Assembly (NCBI GenBank): GCA_002314855.1
Contig: DCHQ01000091.1
Location: 1,145 to 8,384, forward strand
Reading direction: 5' to 3'
DNA from: Lachnospiraceae bacterium UBA1748
Lineage (GTDB): Bacteria; Bacillota; Clostridia; Lachnospirales; Lachnospiraceae
Length of the DNA stretch: 7,240 nucleotides
In this document: positions 1 through 6,897 of the stretch, piece by piece
Numbering within the stretch: position 1 is the first letter of the stretch
Layout: each line of letters starts with the position of its first letter
Translations under genes and position numbers: made by a program
The notes under the pieces: model-generated
Database searches by the model: none
The model's input: only the letters and a program-made list of their open reading frames with translations
What the model was told of the DNA's origin: nothing

Positions 1-903
1 GGTGAAAAAGGAGTAAGAGATCCTTATATATGTCGTTCAGTGGAAGGTGACAGATATTTCCTGATAGCAACGGATCTTAGTATTTATCATCGTGGTGGAT
101 GGTTCAAAAATGAACAGGGATATTATGACCCAAGCACTACAGGAAGTCAGTATCTTGTTTTATGGGAATCCACAGATCTTATTAACTGGGGTGAGCCAAG
201 ATTAATAGATGTTGCTCCAGCCAATGCAGGAATGGCATGGGCACCGGAGATGATATATTCGGATGAAACAGGAGAGTATATTATATTCTTCGCTTCTAGT
301 ATCATGAATAAAGAAACGAAAATGAAAGATAAGCCTAACGCCATATATTATGTGGCTACTAGGGATTTTGTTCATTTTTCTGATACTAAGATATTTATTG
401 ATAATCAGCGTGATGAAGGGGATATACCTAGAGAAATCATTGATACTACAGTTCTTAAAATAGGTAATTATTATTATTCTGTATCTAAAGATGGTGATAA
501 CGAAGAGGCCTGTGGTGGTATTCGAATTATGAAAACCAAGAACTTACTTGATCCTAAAAGCTGGGTGAAAGTTTTGGATATAGATGAACTTGGGCTTGGT
601 GATATTGAAGGTAAAGCCCTTGATAATGGCTTACTAGAAGGACCAGAGTTATTCATTATAAATAAGGCTGATAGAGCTAATAAAGAAGCTTTAGAATATG
701 GTATTATTGCTGATCAGTATGCTATAGGTGCGGGATATTTACCTATTGTAACAACGGATATTGATGATGTTAATAATAGTAAGGGCTCATGGAAACTTTT
801 GAAATCGGATGAATACTCATTTGATAAACTTAAGAAAAGACATGGAACAATACTTCGAGTAACAAAAGAAGAAATTGATAGATTAAAGAAGGCTTTTTGT
901 TAA
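1..903 (+). CDS. Glycoside hydrolase family 43 (five-bladed beta-propeller), 5' end outside window
   Basis: The 3' part of a GH43 gene; the frame is open from base 1, so 300 residues are visible and the true start lies upstream. GH43 enzymes are inverting glycosidases that mostly cleave xylosides or arabinosides from plant hemicellulose and pectin. The three expected carboxylates are present (numbering from the first visible codon): D7 in VRDPYI (general base), D148 in IDTTV (pKa-tuning Asp) and E213 in LEGPEL (general acid). WAPE at 80-83 is another family hallmark. The final blade, with GYLPIVTTD and KRHGT, is intact and ends at TAA. The GTG at 40-42 is not a credible start, because the catalytic base lies before it. 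Any signal peptide or extra N-terminal domain is out of view, so location is unknown. Exact specificity (xylosidase, arabinofuranosidase or arabinanase) cannot be read from this fragment. The family call is firm and the substrate is inference. Confidence 0.93.
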   Translation, partial: GEKGVRDPYICRSVEGDRYFLIATDLSIYHRGGWFKNEQGYYDPSTTGSQYLVLWESTDLINWGEPRLIDVAPANAGMAWAPEMIYSDETGEYIIFFASSIMNKETKMKDKPNAIYYVATRDFVHFSDTKIFIDNQRDEGDIPREIIDTTVLKIGNYYYSVSKDGDNEEACGGIRIMKTKNLLDPKSWVKVLDIDELGLGDIEGKALDNGLLEGPELFIINKADRANKEALEYGIIADQYAIGAGYLPIVTTDIDDVNNSKGSWKLLKSDEYSFDKLKKRHGTILRVTKEEIDRLKKAFC

Positions 904-914
904 TAGTTAATTTT

Positions 915-924
915 AAAAGGAGAG
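915..924 (+). promoter_or_regulatory. Ribosome binding site of the zinc-ribbon gene
   Basis: AAAAGGAGAG is a strong Shine-Dalgarno sequence four bases before the ATG at 929. It fixes that start and shows translation is independent of the GH43 gene, although the 25-base gap makes a shared transcript likely. Confidence 0.8.
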
Positions 925-928
925 AATT

Positions 929-2233
929 ATGCCAGAGCAGGTTACAGGATATAAATGTGAAGCGTGTGGTGGACCATTAGCGTTTGATGCGGCTACTGGG
1001 AAACTTAAGTGTGATTATTGTCAGTCTTTATATTCCGTTGAGGAAGTGAAGGCCAGGTATGCCAAGGAAAATCAGCAGATTGTTGATGAAGCGGAAGGTG
1101 GAGCTGCTGTTAAGGATGAGTATTTTAATGTGGCAGATGGAATGAAGGCTTACCAGTGTAAATCATGCGGTGCTGAGCTTATAACTGATCCAACAACAAC
1201 TGCTACTAGCTGTCCTTATTGTGGCAATACAGCCATAATTCCACAGCAGATGCATGATTTAATGAAGCCAAAGTTTGTACTTCCATTTAAGGTTGAAAAA
1301 CAGGCCGTTGTTAATAAACTTTCTAGTTATTATAAGGGTAAAAAGCTTTTACCTTCTTCATTTGGTAGTACTAATCATATCAATGAAGTTAAGGGCGTAT
1401 ATGTGCCATTTTGGTTATATTCTGGAACAGTAGAAGCTGATTGTACATTTAACTGTGAAGAAGTTAAAGAAACAAAAAATGAGACAGAAAAAATTATTAC
1501 TACTAAGCATTATGTGGTAAAGAGAAAGGGTACATGTGATTTTACAAATATTCCAACAGATGCTTCTAATAGTATGCCTGATGATTTAATGGATTCTATT
1601 GAACCTTATGATTTCAAAGATTTAAAGAATTTTGAGATGGAGTATTTGCTTGGCTTTATAGCAGATAAATATGATGTTGAAGCCAAAGACTGTCTTGGCA
1701 GAGCGCGTAATCGTGCGGAGGAATCGGCAATTCAGGCTGCGGCAGATACTGTTGGCAACTACGATAATGTCAGTGAAGTAAGAGCAGCAAGACATGTGGC
1801 TTATCGCAAGGAAAAGCAGGAATATGCAATGCTTCCTGTATGGCTTTTATCTTCTCAGTGGAATGGTCAGAATTTCCTGTTTGCTGTTAATGGCCAGACA
1901 GGTGAAATGACAGGAAATCTTCCTGTGGATAAAACTAAGCAGCTTATATTTAATTTATTGTGGTTCTTACCAGAGTTTATACTTATTTCGGCGCTTATGA
2001 TGGGTAGTGGAAAGACTAACTGGACTGGTTTTGTAATTGCGGCTATTATATCGCTCATTATCATGCTTATATCTAATTCAATGAGAGTTGGTTCGATGAG
2101 ACCTGTTACCAGAAAGAGACAGGCGGATAATTACTTGAAAGCAGGTGCTGATGGTAGTAAGATTCATTTGACTATTAAAGAAGATACATATACTAATACG
2201 ACAGTAAAGAAAGAGCCGATTAGAAAAAATTAG
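929..2233 (+). CDS. TFIIB-type double zinc-ribbon membrane protein, function unknown
   Basis: A 434-residue protein with two N-terminal zinc ribbons of identical spacing: C10-x2-C13-x14-C28-x2-C31 and C77-x2-C80-x14-C95-x2-C98. A long middle region follows (about 105-338) that includes the motifs LPVWLL and FAVNGQTGE. Two hydrophobic segments come near the C-terminus (about 339-361 and 366-385), then a basic, soluble tail. This layout matches a widespread Firmicutes family usually labelled 'TFIIB-type zinc ribbon-containing protein'. It is sometimes mislabelled as a primosomal protein N' or helicase, but no helicase motif is present here. There is no signal peptide, so the zinc ribbons probably face the cytoplasm with a membrane hairpin near the end. 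The start is supported by a strong ribosome binding site. It probably shares a transcript with the GH43 gene. Its biochemical role is not known, and a link to sugar use rests on position only. Confidence 0.9.
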   Translation: MPEQVTGYKCEACGGPLAFDAATGKLKCDYCQSLYSVEEVKARYAKENQQIVDEAEGGAAVKDEYFNVADGMKAYQCKSCGAELITDPTTTATSCPYCGNTAIIPQQMHDLMKPKFVLPFKVEKQAVVNKLSSYYKGKKLLPSSFGSTNHINEVKGVYVPFWLYSGTVEADCTFNCEEVKETKNETEKIITTKHYVVKRKGTCDFTNIPTDASNSMPDDLMDSIEPYDFKDLKNFEMEYLLGFIADKYDVEAKDCLGRARNRAEESAIQAAADTVGNYDNVSEVRAARHVAYRKEKQEYAMLPVWLLSSQWNGQNFLFAVNGQTGEMTGNLPVDKTKQLIFNLLWFLPEFILISALMMGSGKTNWTGFVIAAIISLIIMLISNSMRVGSMRPVTRKRQADNYLKAGADGSKIHLTIKEDTYTNTTVKKEPIRKN

Positions 2234-2244
2234 TGAACTGGATT

Positions 2245-2250
2245 TATAAT
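2245..2250 (+). promoter_or_regulatory. Possible -10 element upstream of the ABC importer operon
   Basis: A perfect TATAAT lies 12 bases past the zinc-ribbon stop codon. The best -35 candidate, TTAGAA at 2220-2225, is poor and has a 19-base spacer. If real, transcription would begin near 2257, inside the left arm of the next hairpin, leaving the ATPase mRNA with a hairpin at its 5' end. In AT-rich DNA such a hexamer can occur by chance. Confidence 0.35.
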
Positions 2251-2252
2251 TT

Positions 2253-2280
2253 TATCCCTCCAGCTATTGTTGGAGGGATA
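2253..2280 (+). terminator. Hairpin between zinc-ribbon gene and ABC operon (weak terminator or 5' stabiliser)
   Basis: TATCCCTCCA (2253-2262) pairs perfectly with TGGAGGGATA (2271-2280). A G-U and a C-G pair extend the stem inward to 12 bp around a four-base loop (2265-2268). The stem is GC-rich in its centre but is followed only by TTTAGG, so the T-run is poor. It most likely causes partial termination after the zinc-ribbon gene, or processing and protection of the downstream mRNA. The opposite strand has no T-run after the stem either. Confidence 0.6.
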
Positions 2281-2287
2281 TTTAGGT

Positions 2288-2294
2288 AAAGGAG
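2288..2294 (+). promoter_or_regulatory. Ribosome binding site of the ABC ATPase gene
   Basis: AAAGGAG sits nine bases before the ATG at 2304 and supports that start. It lies eight bases after the preceding hairpin, so it is not hidden by the stem. Confidence 0.75.
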
Positions 2295-2303
2295 CTTCAG
2301 GTA

Positions 2304-3410
2304 ATGAAGGTAGTATTAAAAGAATTAACAAAGGTATTTGCAAGTAGAAATAAAAATGACGACGATATTGTTGCTGTAGATAATTTTGACTTTGAAATAC
2401 CTGATGGAAAGCTAGTAGGGTTACTTGGACCATCGGGCTGCGGAAAAAGTACAACTCTTAATCTTATAAGTGGTCTTGAAAAACCAACTCAGGGAAAGAT
2501 TATTTTCGGTGAAGATGATGTTACAGAACTTCCACCTGAACTTAGAGGCGTAGGCTTGGTTTTTCAGAACTACGCTTTATATCCACATCTTACAGTTGAA
2601 AAGAATATAATGTTTCCTCTTCAGAACTTAAAAGGGGAGCAGAAGCTTACTAAAGAACAAATGAAGGCTAAAGTTCTTGAAGCTGCCAAGCTTGTGCAGA
2701 TAGATTCGCTTCTTGATAGAAAGCCAGGGCAGATGTCAGGTGGACAGCAGCAGAGAGTTGCGATAGCCAGGGCGCTTGTTAAGACTCCAAGAGTTCTTCT
2801 TCTTGATGAGCCATTATCTAATCTTGATGCAAGACTTAGACTTCAAACAAGAGAAGAAATAAAGAGAATTCAGCAGGAGACAGGAGTTACAACAGTATTC
2901 GTTACTCATGATCAGGAAGAAGCCATGAGTATTTCAGATTTAATCGTTGTTATGAAGGATGGTGTGGTTCAGCAGATAGATGAACCACAGAAGGTATATG
3001 ACAATCCTAAGAATTTATTTGTTGCCAAGTTCCTTGGAACACCTCCTATCAATATTTTTGAAGGTTATATAGAGAATGGAAAGCTTTTTATAGGATCGGA
3101 TACAATATTCGATATATCATGTGCTCACAAGGGCTCTGTTATTGTTGGTATTAGGCCTGAAGGATTTATCGTCGATCCAGAAGGCTGCCTTCAGTGTGGC
3201 ATTAAAAATCAGGAAACAATGGGACGTGATAGCAGTATAATCGCAACACATCAGTTTAATCTTGCGGATACATTTAGAGTAATAATTCCAGCAGAAAAAA
3301 GACCAGAAGCTGATGCTGAAACAGTTAATTTCTATTTAAAAGAAAATAAGGTATTTATTTTCGATAAGGAAACAGAAGAGAGAATACCATTTTTTGTAAA
3401 AAGAGCTTAG
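2304..3410 (+). CDS. Carbohydrate ABC transporter ATP-binding protein (MalK/UgpC/MsmX type)
   Basis: A 368-residue ATPase that powers the importer encoded by the next three genes, as a dimer on the cytoplasmic face. All nucleotide-binding motifs are intact: Walker A GPSGCGKST (42-50), Q-loop Q88, signature MSGGQ (144-148), Walker B VLLLDEP (164-170) with catalytic E169, D-loop SNLD (172-175) and switch H202. The C-terminal third is a TOBE/MOI-type regulatory domain, with GTPPIN at the junction and GIRPE at 282-286. This places it in the oligosaccharide and polyol (CUT1) ATPase group rather than amino-acid or peptide ATPases. Length is normal for the group. It is first in a four-gene operon, ten bases before permease 1. 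Symbols such as msmX, malK or ugpC would each imply a specificity the sequence does not show. Confidence 0.96.
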   Translation: MKVVLKELTKVFASRNKNDDDIVAVDNFDFEIPDGKLVGLLGPSGCGKSTTLNLISGLEKPTQGKIIFGEDDVTELPPELRGVGLVFQNYALYPHLTVEKNIMFPLQNLKGEQKLTKEQMKAKVLEAAKLVQIDSLLDRKPGQMSGGQQQRVAIARALVKTPRVLLLDEPLSNLDARLRLQTREEIKRIQQETGVTTVFVTHDQEEAMSISDLIVVMKDGVVQQIDEPQKVYDNPKNLFVAKFLGTPPINIFEGYIENGKLFIGSDTIFDISCAHKGSVIVGIRPEGFIVDPEGCLQCGIKNQETMGRDSSIIATHQFNLADTFRVIIPAEKRPEADAETVNFYLKENKVFIFDKETEERIPFFVKRA

Positions 3411-3415
3411 GTGAG
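3409..3415 (+). promoter_or_regulatory. Ribosome binding site of permease 1, overlapping the ATPase stop codon
   Basis: AGGTGAG begins on the last two bases of the ATPase TAG stop and ends five bases before the ATG at 3421. This suggests that ribosomes finishing the ATPase reinitiate on the permease. Confidence 0.6.
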
Positions 3416-3420
3416 AAATT

Positions 3421-4314
3421 ATGAAGAATAATAATATTAAGGCGTGGATATATTTGGCTCCAGCCATTATATTCCTTGCTGTTTTTATGATATATCCGCT
3501 AGTGGATGTTCTTGTGTATTCGTTTGAAGAAGGCTACAATTTTGCGTCACAAAGTTATAAGGGAGTAGGCTTATATAACTATTCCTATGTTTTGCATGAT
3601 CCATATTTTGCACAGGCGCTAAAAAATACATTTATTCTGGTTATTATAACAGTACCAGTATCAACGGGCTTGGCGCTTCTTTTATCGTTGTGGCTAAGCT
3701 CAATAAAGGCTCTTAGGAATCTTTATCAGACCATTTTCTTTTTGCCTTATGTAACAAATACGCTGGCAGTTGGACTTGTTTTTATGATTCTTTTCAAAAA
3801 GACTCCATATTCTGATGGCATGATTAATATGCTTATTAAGCTATTTGGTGGAAATAGCGTGGATTTTATAGATGGACCTTACTGGGCGAAGATGCTTGTT
3901 ATGTGTATTTATACAATATGGATTGTTATGCCTTTTAAGATACTGATATTAACAAGCTCGCTAGCATCAGTTAATCCAGACTATTATAAGGCTGCCAAGG
4001 TAGATGGAACGTCGCCTGTTAGAATATTTACAAGAATAACACTTCCGCTCATATCGCCTATGGTATTTTATCTTATTATCACAGGCTTTATTGGAGCTTT
4101 TAAGGCTTATAGTGATGAAGTAGCTTTATTTGGAACTAATCTTAATGCTGCAGGCATGAATACTATTGTTGGCTATGTGTACGATATGCTTTATGGTAAT
4201 AGTGGTGGTTATCCATCGTATGCATCCAGTGCTGCACTTATTTTATTTGCAATCGTATTTACAATTACATGTATCAATCTGTTACTTAGCAAAAAGCTGG
4301 TTTTCAATAATTAA
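3421..4314 (+). CDS. Sugar ABC transporter permease 1 (MalF/UgpA/LacF family)
   Basis: A 297-residue inner-membrane protein forming half of the sugar channel. Six hydrophobic segments can be read at about 9-33, 70-92, 101-125, 156-178, 211-230 and 269-289, the usual count for short MalF-type subunits. The cytoplasmic EAA loop that docks on the ATPase lies at about 190-209: KAAKVDG followed by ITLP with the conserved glycine (G196). It lacks the large periplasmic insertion of enterobacterial MalF, as is normal in Firmicutes homologues. The ten-base gap after the ATPase and the permease 2 gene behind it place it in the same operon. Partner subunits are permease 2, the ATPase and the solute-binding lipoprotein. 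The transported sugar cannot be read from the permease. Confidence 0.95.
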   Translation: MKNNNIKAWIYLAPAIIFLAVFMIYPLVDVLVYSFEEGYNFASQSYKGVGLYNYSYVLHDPYFAQALKNTFILVIITVPVSTGLALLLSLWLSSIKALRNLYQTIFFLPYVTNTLAVGLVFMILFKKTPYSDGMINMLIKLFGGNSVDFIDGPYWAKMLVMCIYTIWIVMPFKILILTSSLASVNPDYYKAAKVDGTSPVRIFTRITLPLISPMVFYLIITGFIGAFKAYSDEVALFGTNLNAAGMNTIVGYVYDMLYGNSGGYPSYASSAALILFAIVFTITCINLLLSKKLVFNN

Positions 4315-4339
4315 TATTAATAATAGTTGGATAGTGATA

Positions 4340-5206
4340 ATGAATAATCTAGATAATGTTAAAATTAAAAGTAAATTAGTCAGGGCTCTTAGAGGTACAG
4401 GATTATATCTTGTATTATCTTTCTGGGCTGCGATTGTTTTGTTTCCATTTTACTGGATGGTTTTGACTTCAATCAAAAGCTATGGCTCTTATAACGCAGA
4501 ATATGTACCTAAGTTCTACGCAACCAATCCAACTGCGGCGAATTATGTGGATGCATTTGATAAGGTTAATTTAGCAAGTTATTTTGTGAATACACTTATA
4601 TTTACTGTTGCTACTACTGCGATAATGATGATGGTAATAATTTTTGCGGCTTATGCATTTGCAAGACTTAAGTTTAAAGGGAAGAATATTCTTTTTGCAT
4701 TCTTTTTATCACTTATGATGATTCCAAATGAACTTGTTATTATTACTAATTTTGTAACTATAACTAATATGGGACTTCGTAATTCCTTTCTTGGACTAAT
4801 TCTGCCATCAATAACATCAGTTTTCTATATTTATTTGCTTAAGGAAAATTTTGAAGCAGTGCCAGAGGAATTATACAAAGCAGCTAAGGTCGATGGAACT
4901 TCTGATTTGAAGTATTTATTTAAGGTTATGATTCCGATATCTCAGCCTACGATAGTAACTATTATTATCCTTAAGGTTGTTGAATGCTGGAATAGTTATG
5001 TATGGCCTAGACTTATTACTGATAATCCAAAATATTATTTGGTTTCTAATGGTATTCAGGAAATAAGAGAGAATGGATTTGGTCGAGAGAATATCCCGGC
5101 GATGATGGCGGCTGTAGTTGTTATATCAGTACCTCTTATTATTTTGTTCCTTGTTTTTAGGGATAAGATTATGGAAGGTGTTTCCAAAGGAGGTACCAAA
5201 GGATAA
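4340..5206 (+). CDS. Sugar ABC transporter permease 2 (MalG/UgpE/LacG family)
   Basis: A 288-residue second channel subunit. Six hydrophobic segments can be read at about 22-45, 83-107, 117-138, 148-167, 203-222 and 255-273. The EAA loop lies at about 180-199 (KAAKVDG, conserved G186, ending VMIP). The ATG at 4340 is preferred: the frame stays open upstream to an ATG at 4166, but that adds 58 residues wholly inside permease 1 in another frame, with no family resemblance. The chosen start gives the usual MalG length and a short cytoplasmic N-terminus before the first helix. The ribosome binding site is weak (GGAT at 4328-4331), and an in-frame GTG at 4334 would add only two residues. The stop codon overlaps the ATG of the solute-binding protein by one base (TAATG), which implies translational coupling. 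Confidence 0.94.
   Translation: MNNLDNVKIKSKLVRALRGTGLYLVLSFWAAIVLFPFYWMVLTSIKSYGSYNAEYVPKFYATNPTAANYVDAFDKVNLASYFVNTLIFTVATTAIMMMVIIFAAYAFARLKFKGKNILFAFFLSLMMIPNELVIITNFVTITNMGLRNSFLGLILPSITSVFYIYLLKENFEAVPEELYKAAKVDGTSDLKYLFKVMIPISQPTIVTIIILKVVECWNSYVWPRLITDNPKYYLVSNGIQEIRENGFGRENIPAMMAAVVVISVPLIILFLVFRDKIMEGVSKGGTKG
5186..5194 (+). promoter_or_regulatory. Ribosome binding site of the solute-binding protein, inside the permease 2 gene
   Basis: AAAGGAGGT is close to a perfect anti-16S match, 11 bases before the ATG at 5206. Together with the TAATG stop-start overlap it allows both coupled and independent initiation. That suits a binding protein needed in excess over the permeases. Confidence 0.7.
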
Positions 5207-6810
5207 TGAAAGTAAGTATAAGAAAAGGAATATTAATATTACTTATAGCTGTTATTAGCTGCTTGAGCTTAGTAGGGTGTCATGGTAAGTCTGCGAGAGA
5301 GGGCTTTGAAGTGCCGGAATCTTTTTCAGATGATAAGCAAATAGAACTGACATTTTGGGCCAAGAACGATACTAACAAGATTCAGACTGAAATCTATGAA
5401 AAGGCTATAGCTGATTTTGAAAAGCTTTATCCTAATATTAAGGTGAATATAAGATTATATACTGATTATGGTCGTATATATAATGATGTAATTACCAATA
5501 TTTCAACTGGGACAACTCCGAATGTATGTATAACTTATCCTGATCATATAGCTACATATATGACAGGTGAGAACGTAGTAGTACCACTTGATAGTCTTAT
5601 AGAAGATAAGAAATATGGACTTGGTGGAAGTGAGGTTAGATTTGATGGGCCAGCAAAGGATGAAGTAGTTGATAAGTTTATGCAGGAATGTGTTCTTGCA
5701 GATGCACACTATGCGATGCCTTTTATGCGTTCGTCAGAAGTGTGTTACATCAATAAAACATATGTTGAGCAGCTGGGATACACGTTGCCTGATAAATTAA
5801 CATGGGACTTTATATGGGAAGTTTCTGAGAAAGCCATGGAAAAAGGATCGGATGATAATTATCTTATTAACAATCAAAAGGTAATGATTCCATTTATATA
5901 TAAGTCTACTGATAATATGATGATTCAGATGCTGTATCAGCAAAATGCTGGATATTCTGATGCATATGGAAATATCAATATATTTAATGATGCAACTAAA
6001 GATATATTGTTTACAGTATCAGAGCATGCTAAAACTGGTGCGTTTTCTACATTTAAAATATCAAGCTATCCAGCTAATTTCCTTAATGCTGGGCAAGGTG
6101 TATTTGCAATAGATTCTACAGCTGGTTCTACATGGATGGGCTCAAAGGCACCACTTTCTGATATATGTAATGAGAATATTGTTGATTATGAAATGGCTGT
6201 AATGCCTATACCTCAATATGATGTGAATAATCCACGTATGATTAGTCAGGGACCTTCGATTTGTATCTTTAATAAAGAGGATAGTGATGAGGTTCTTGCA
6301 TCATGGCTTTTTACTCAATATTTACTTACCAATGAGGTTCAGCTTGCATACGCAGAAACAGAGGGGTATGTGCCTGTGACACTTAAGGCACAGAGAAGTG
6401 AGGAGTATCAGGATTATTTATCTCGTGAGGGAGAAGATGATTTTGAGCATTACGATATCAAGATTAAAGCTACAAAGATAATACTAGATAATATAGATAA
6501 TACCTTTGTTACACCAGTATTTAATGGTTCGGCTTCACTTCGTGATGCCAGTGGTCAGATGATAGAAGATGTCACAAAGTCAACGAGACGTAAGAAGAAC
6601 GTTAATGATGAATTTATTGATGAATTATATTCGTCGGTAACTTCGCTTTATAGACTTGACCAGATATCAGGAGATGAAAATGCGGCTGCTGTATCAGGAC
6701 CGTTACCAAGAGAATCTGTATTATTAATAGCTGGACTTATAACAATTTGGGTTATTTTAGGGGCTGGATTCATTATAAAAAAGGCAAAAGCACCAAAGGA
6801 TGATGAATAA
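5206..6810 (+). CDS. Sugar ABC transporter solute-binding lipoprotein with an extra C-terminal transmembrane helix
   Basis: A 534-residue extracellular binding protein of the family 1 (UgpB/MalE-like) type that captures the sugar outside the cell. The N-terminus is a lipoprotein signal: basic MKVSIRK, a hydrophobic core, then lipobox LVGC with C25 as the lipidated residue. The mature part opens with the typical LTFWAK strand (about 48-53) and a YPNIKV strand. Near residue 387 it has GYVPV, which matches the usual GYxPV motif late in the family. Members are usually about 400-450 residues; the extra length here is partly a C-terminal tail with a hydrophobic helix at about 504-524, followed by basic KKAKAPK. 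That predicts a second membrane anchor with a cytoplasmic end, which is unusual for this family. It is the last gene of the operon. The family and role are firm. The ligand is unknown, with hemicellulose oligosaccharides a reasonable guess from the GH43 neighbour. Confidence 0.94.
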   Translation: MKVSIRKGILILLIAVISCLSLVGCHGKSAREGFEVPESFSDDKQIELTFWAKNDTNKIQTEIYEKAIADFEKLYPNIKVNIRLYTDYGRIYNDVITNISTGTTPNVCITYPDHIATYMTGENVVVPLDSLIEDKKYGLGGSEVRFDGPAKDEVVDKFMQECVLADAHYAMPFMRSSEVCYINKTYVEQLGYTLPDKLTWDFIWEVSEKAMEKGSDDNYLINNQKVMIPFIYKSTDNMMIQMLYQQNAGYSDAYGNINIFNDATKDILFTVSEHAKTGAFSTFKISSYPANFLNAGQGVFAIDSTAGSTWMGSKAPLSDICNENIVDYEMAVMPIPQYDVNNPRMISQGPSICIFNKEDSDEVLASWLFTQYLLTNEVQLAYAETEGYVPVTLKAQRSEEYQDYLSREGEDDFEHYDIKIKATKIILDNIDNTFVTPVFNGSASLRDASGQMIEDVTKSTRRKKNVNDEFIDELYSSVTSLYRLDQISGDENAAAVSGPLPRESVLLIAGLITIWVILGAGFIIKKAKAPKDDE

Positions 6811-6817
6811 TTTGTGC

Positions 6818-6829
6818 ATAATGCATTAT
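6818..6829. repeat. 12-bp perfect palindrome just after the solute-binding protein gene
   Basis: ATAATGCATTAT reads the same on both strands and overlaps a second inverted repeat, TGCATAATGCA (6815-6825). It lies eight bases after the stop codon. It could be a small operator, but it is too AT-rich and short to be a terminator and may be chance. Confidence 0.3.
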
Positions 6830-6853
6830 TTAATGTGTGTTGATTTATAAACA

Positions 6854-6881
6854 ATTGTTAAATTGATTATTGTTTAATTTG
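6854..6881 (+). repeat. Imperfect direct repeat overlapping the putative -35 region
   Basis: ATTGTTAAATTG (6854-6865) recurs 15 bases later as ATTGTTTAATTTG (6869-6881), with one substitution and one inserted T. The second copy contains the proposed -35 of the downstream lipoprotein gene. The arms TAAACAAT (6848-6855) and ATTGTTTA (6869-6876) can also pair. The placement would suit a regulator site; low sequence complexity is the alternative explanation. Confidence 0.35.
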
Positions 6882-6897
6882 AACCAAAAAGTATAAT
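6870..6897 (+). promoter_or_regulatory. Putative promoter of the (EET)n lipoprotein gene
   Basis: A perfect -10 TATAAT (6892-6897) is paired with a partial -35 TTGTTT (6870-6875, three of six matches) at a 16-base spacing. The predicted start is near 6904, about 58 bases before the ATG. The -10 overlaps the left arm of the following hairpin. Confidence 0.55.

Noticed and set aside
40..42. In-frame GTG as a possible start of the GH43 gene
   Set aside because: The frame is open to base 1, and the conserved VRDPYI motif with the catalytic Asp lies before it, so the gene simply continues left of the window.
929..2233. Annotation of the zinc-ribbon protein as primosomal protein N' or a helicase
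   Set aside because: No Walker A or other helicase motifs are present; only the Cys-rich zinc ribbons could prompt that label.
4310..4321. 12-bp palindrome ATTAATATTAAT at the end of permease 1
   Set aside because: It is made only of A and T, spans the stop codon in an AT-rich gap, and has neither terminator form nor any other support; chance is the simpler explanation.
4166..4339. Upstream extension of the permease 2 frame to an ATG at 4166
   Set aside because: The added 58 residues overlap the permease 1 coding sequence in another frame and do not resemble a MalG N-terminus. The ATG at 4340 gives the normal length.
5503..5709. Minus-strand open frame inside the solute-binding protein gene
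   Set aside because: Short, Cys/Tyr/Ile-rich shadow reading inside a well-supported gene, with no ribosome binding site or family likeness.
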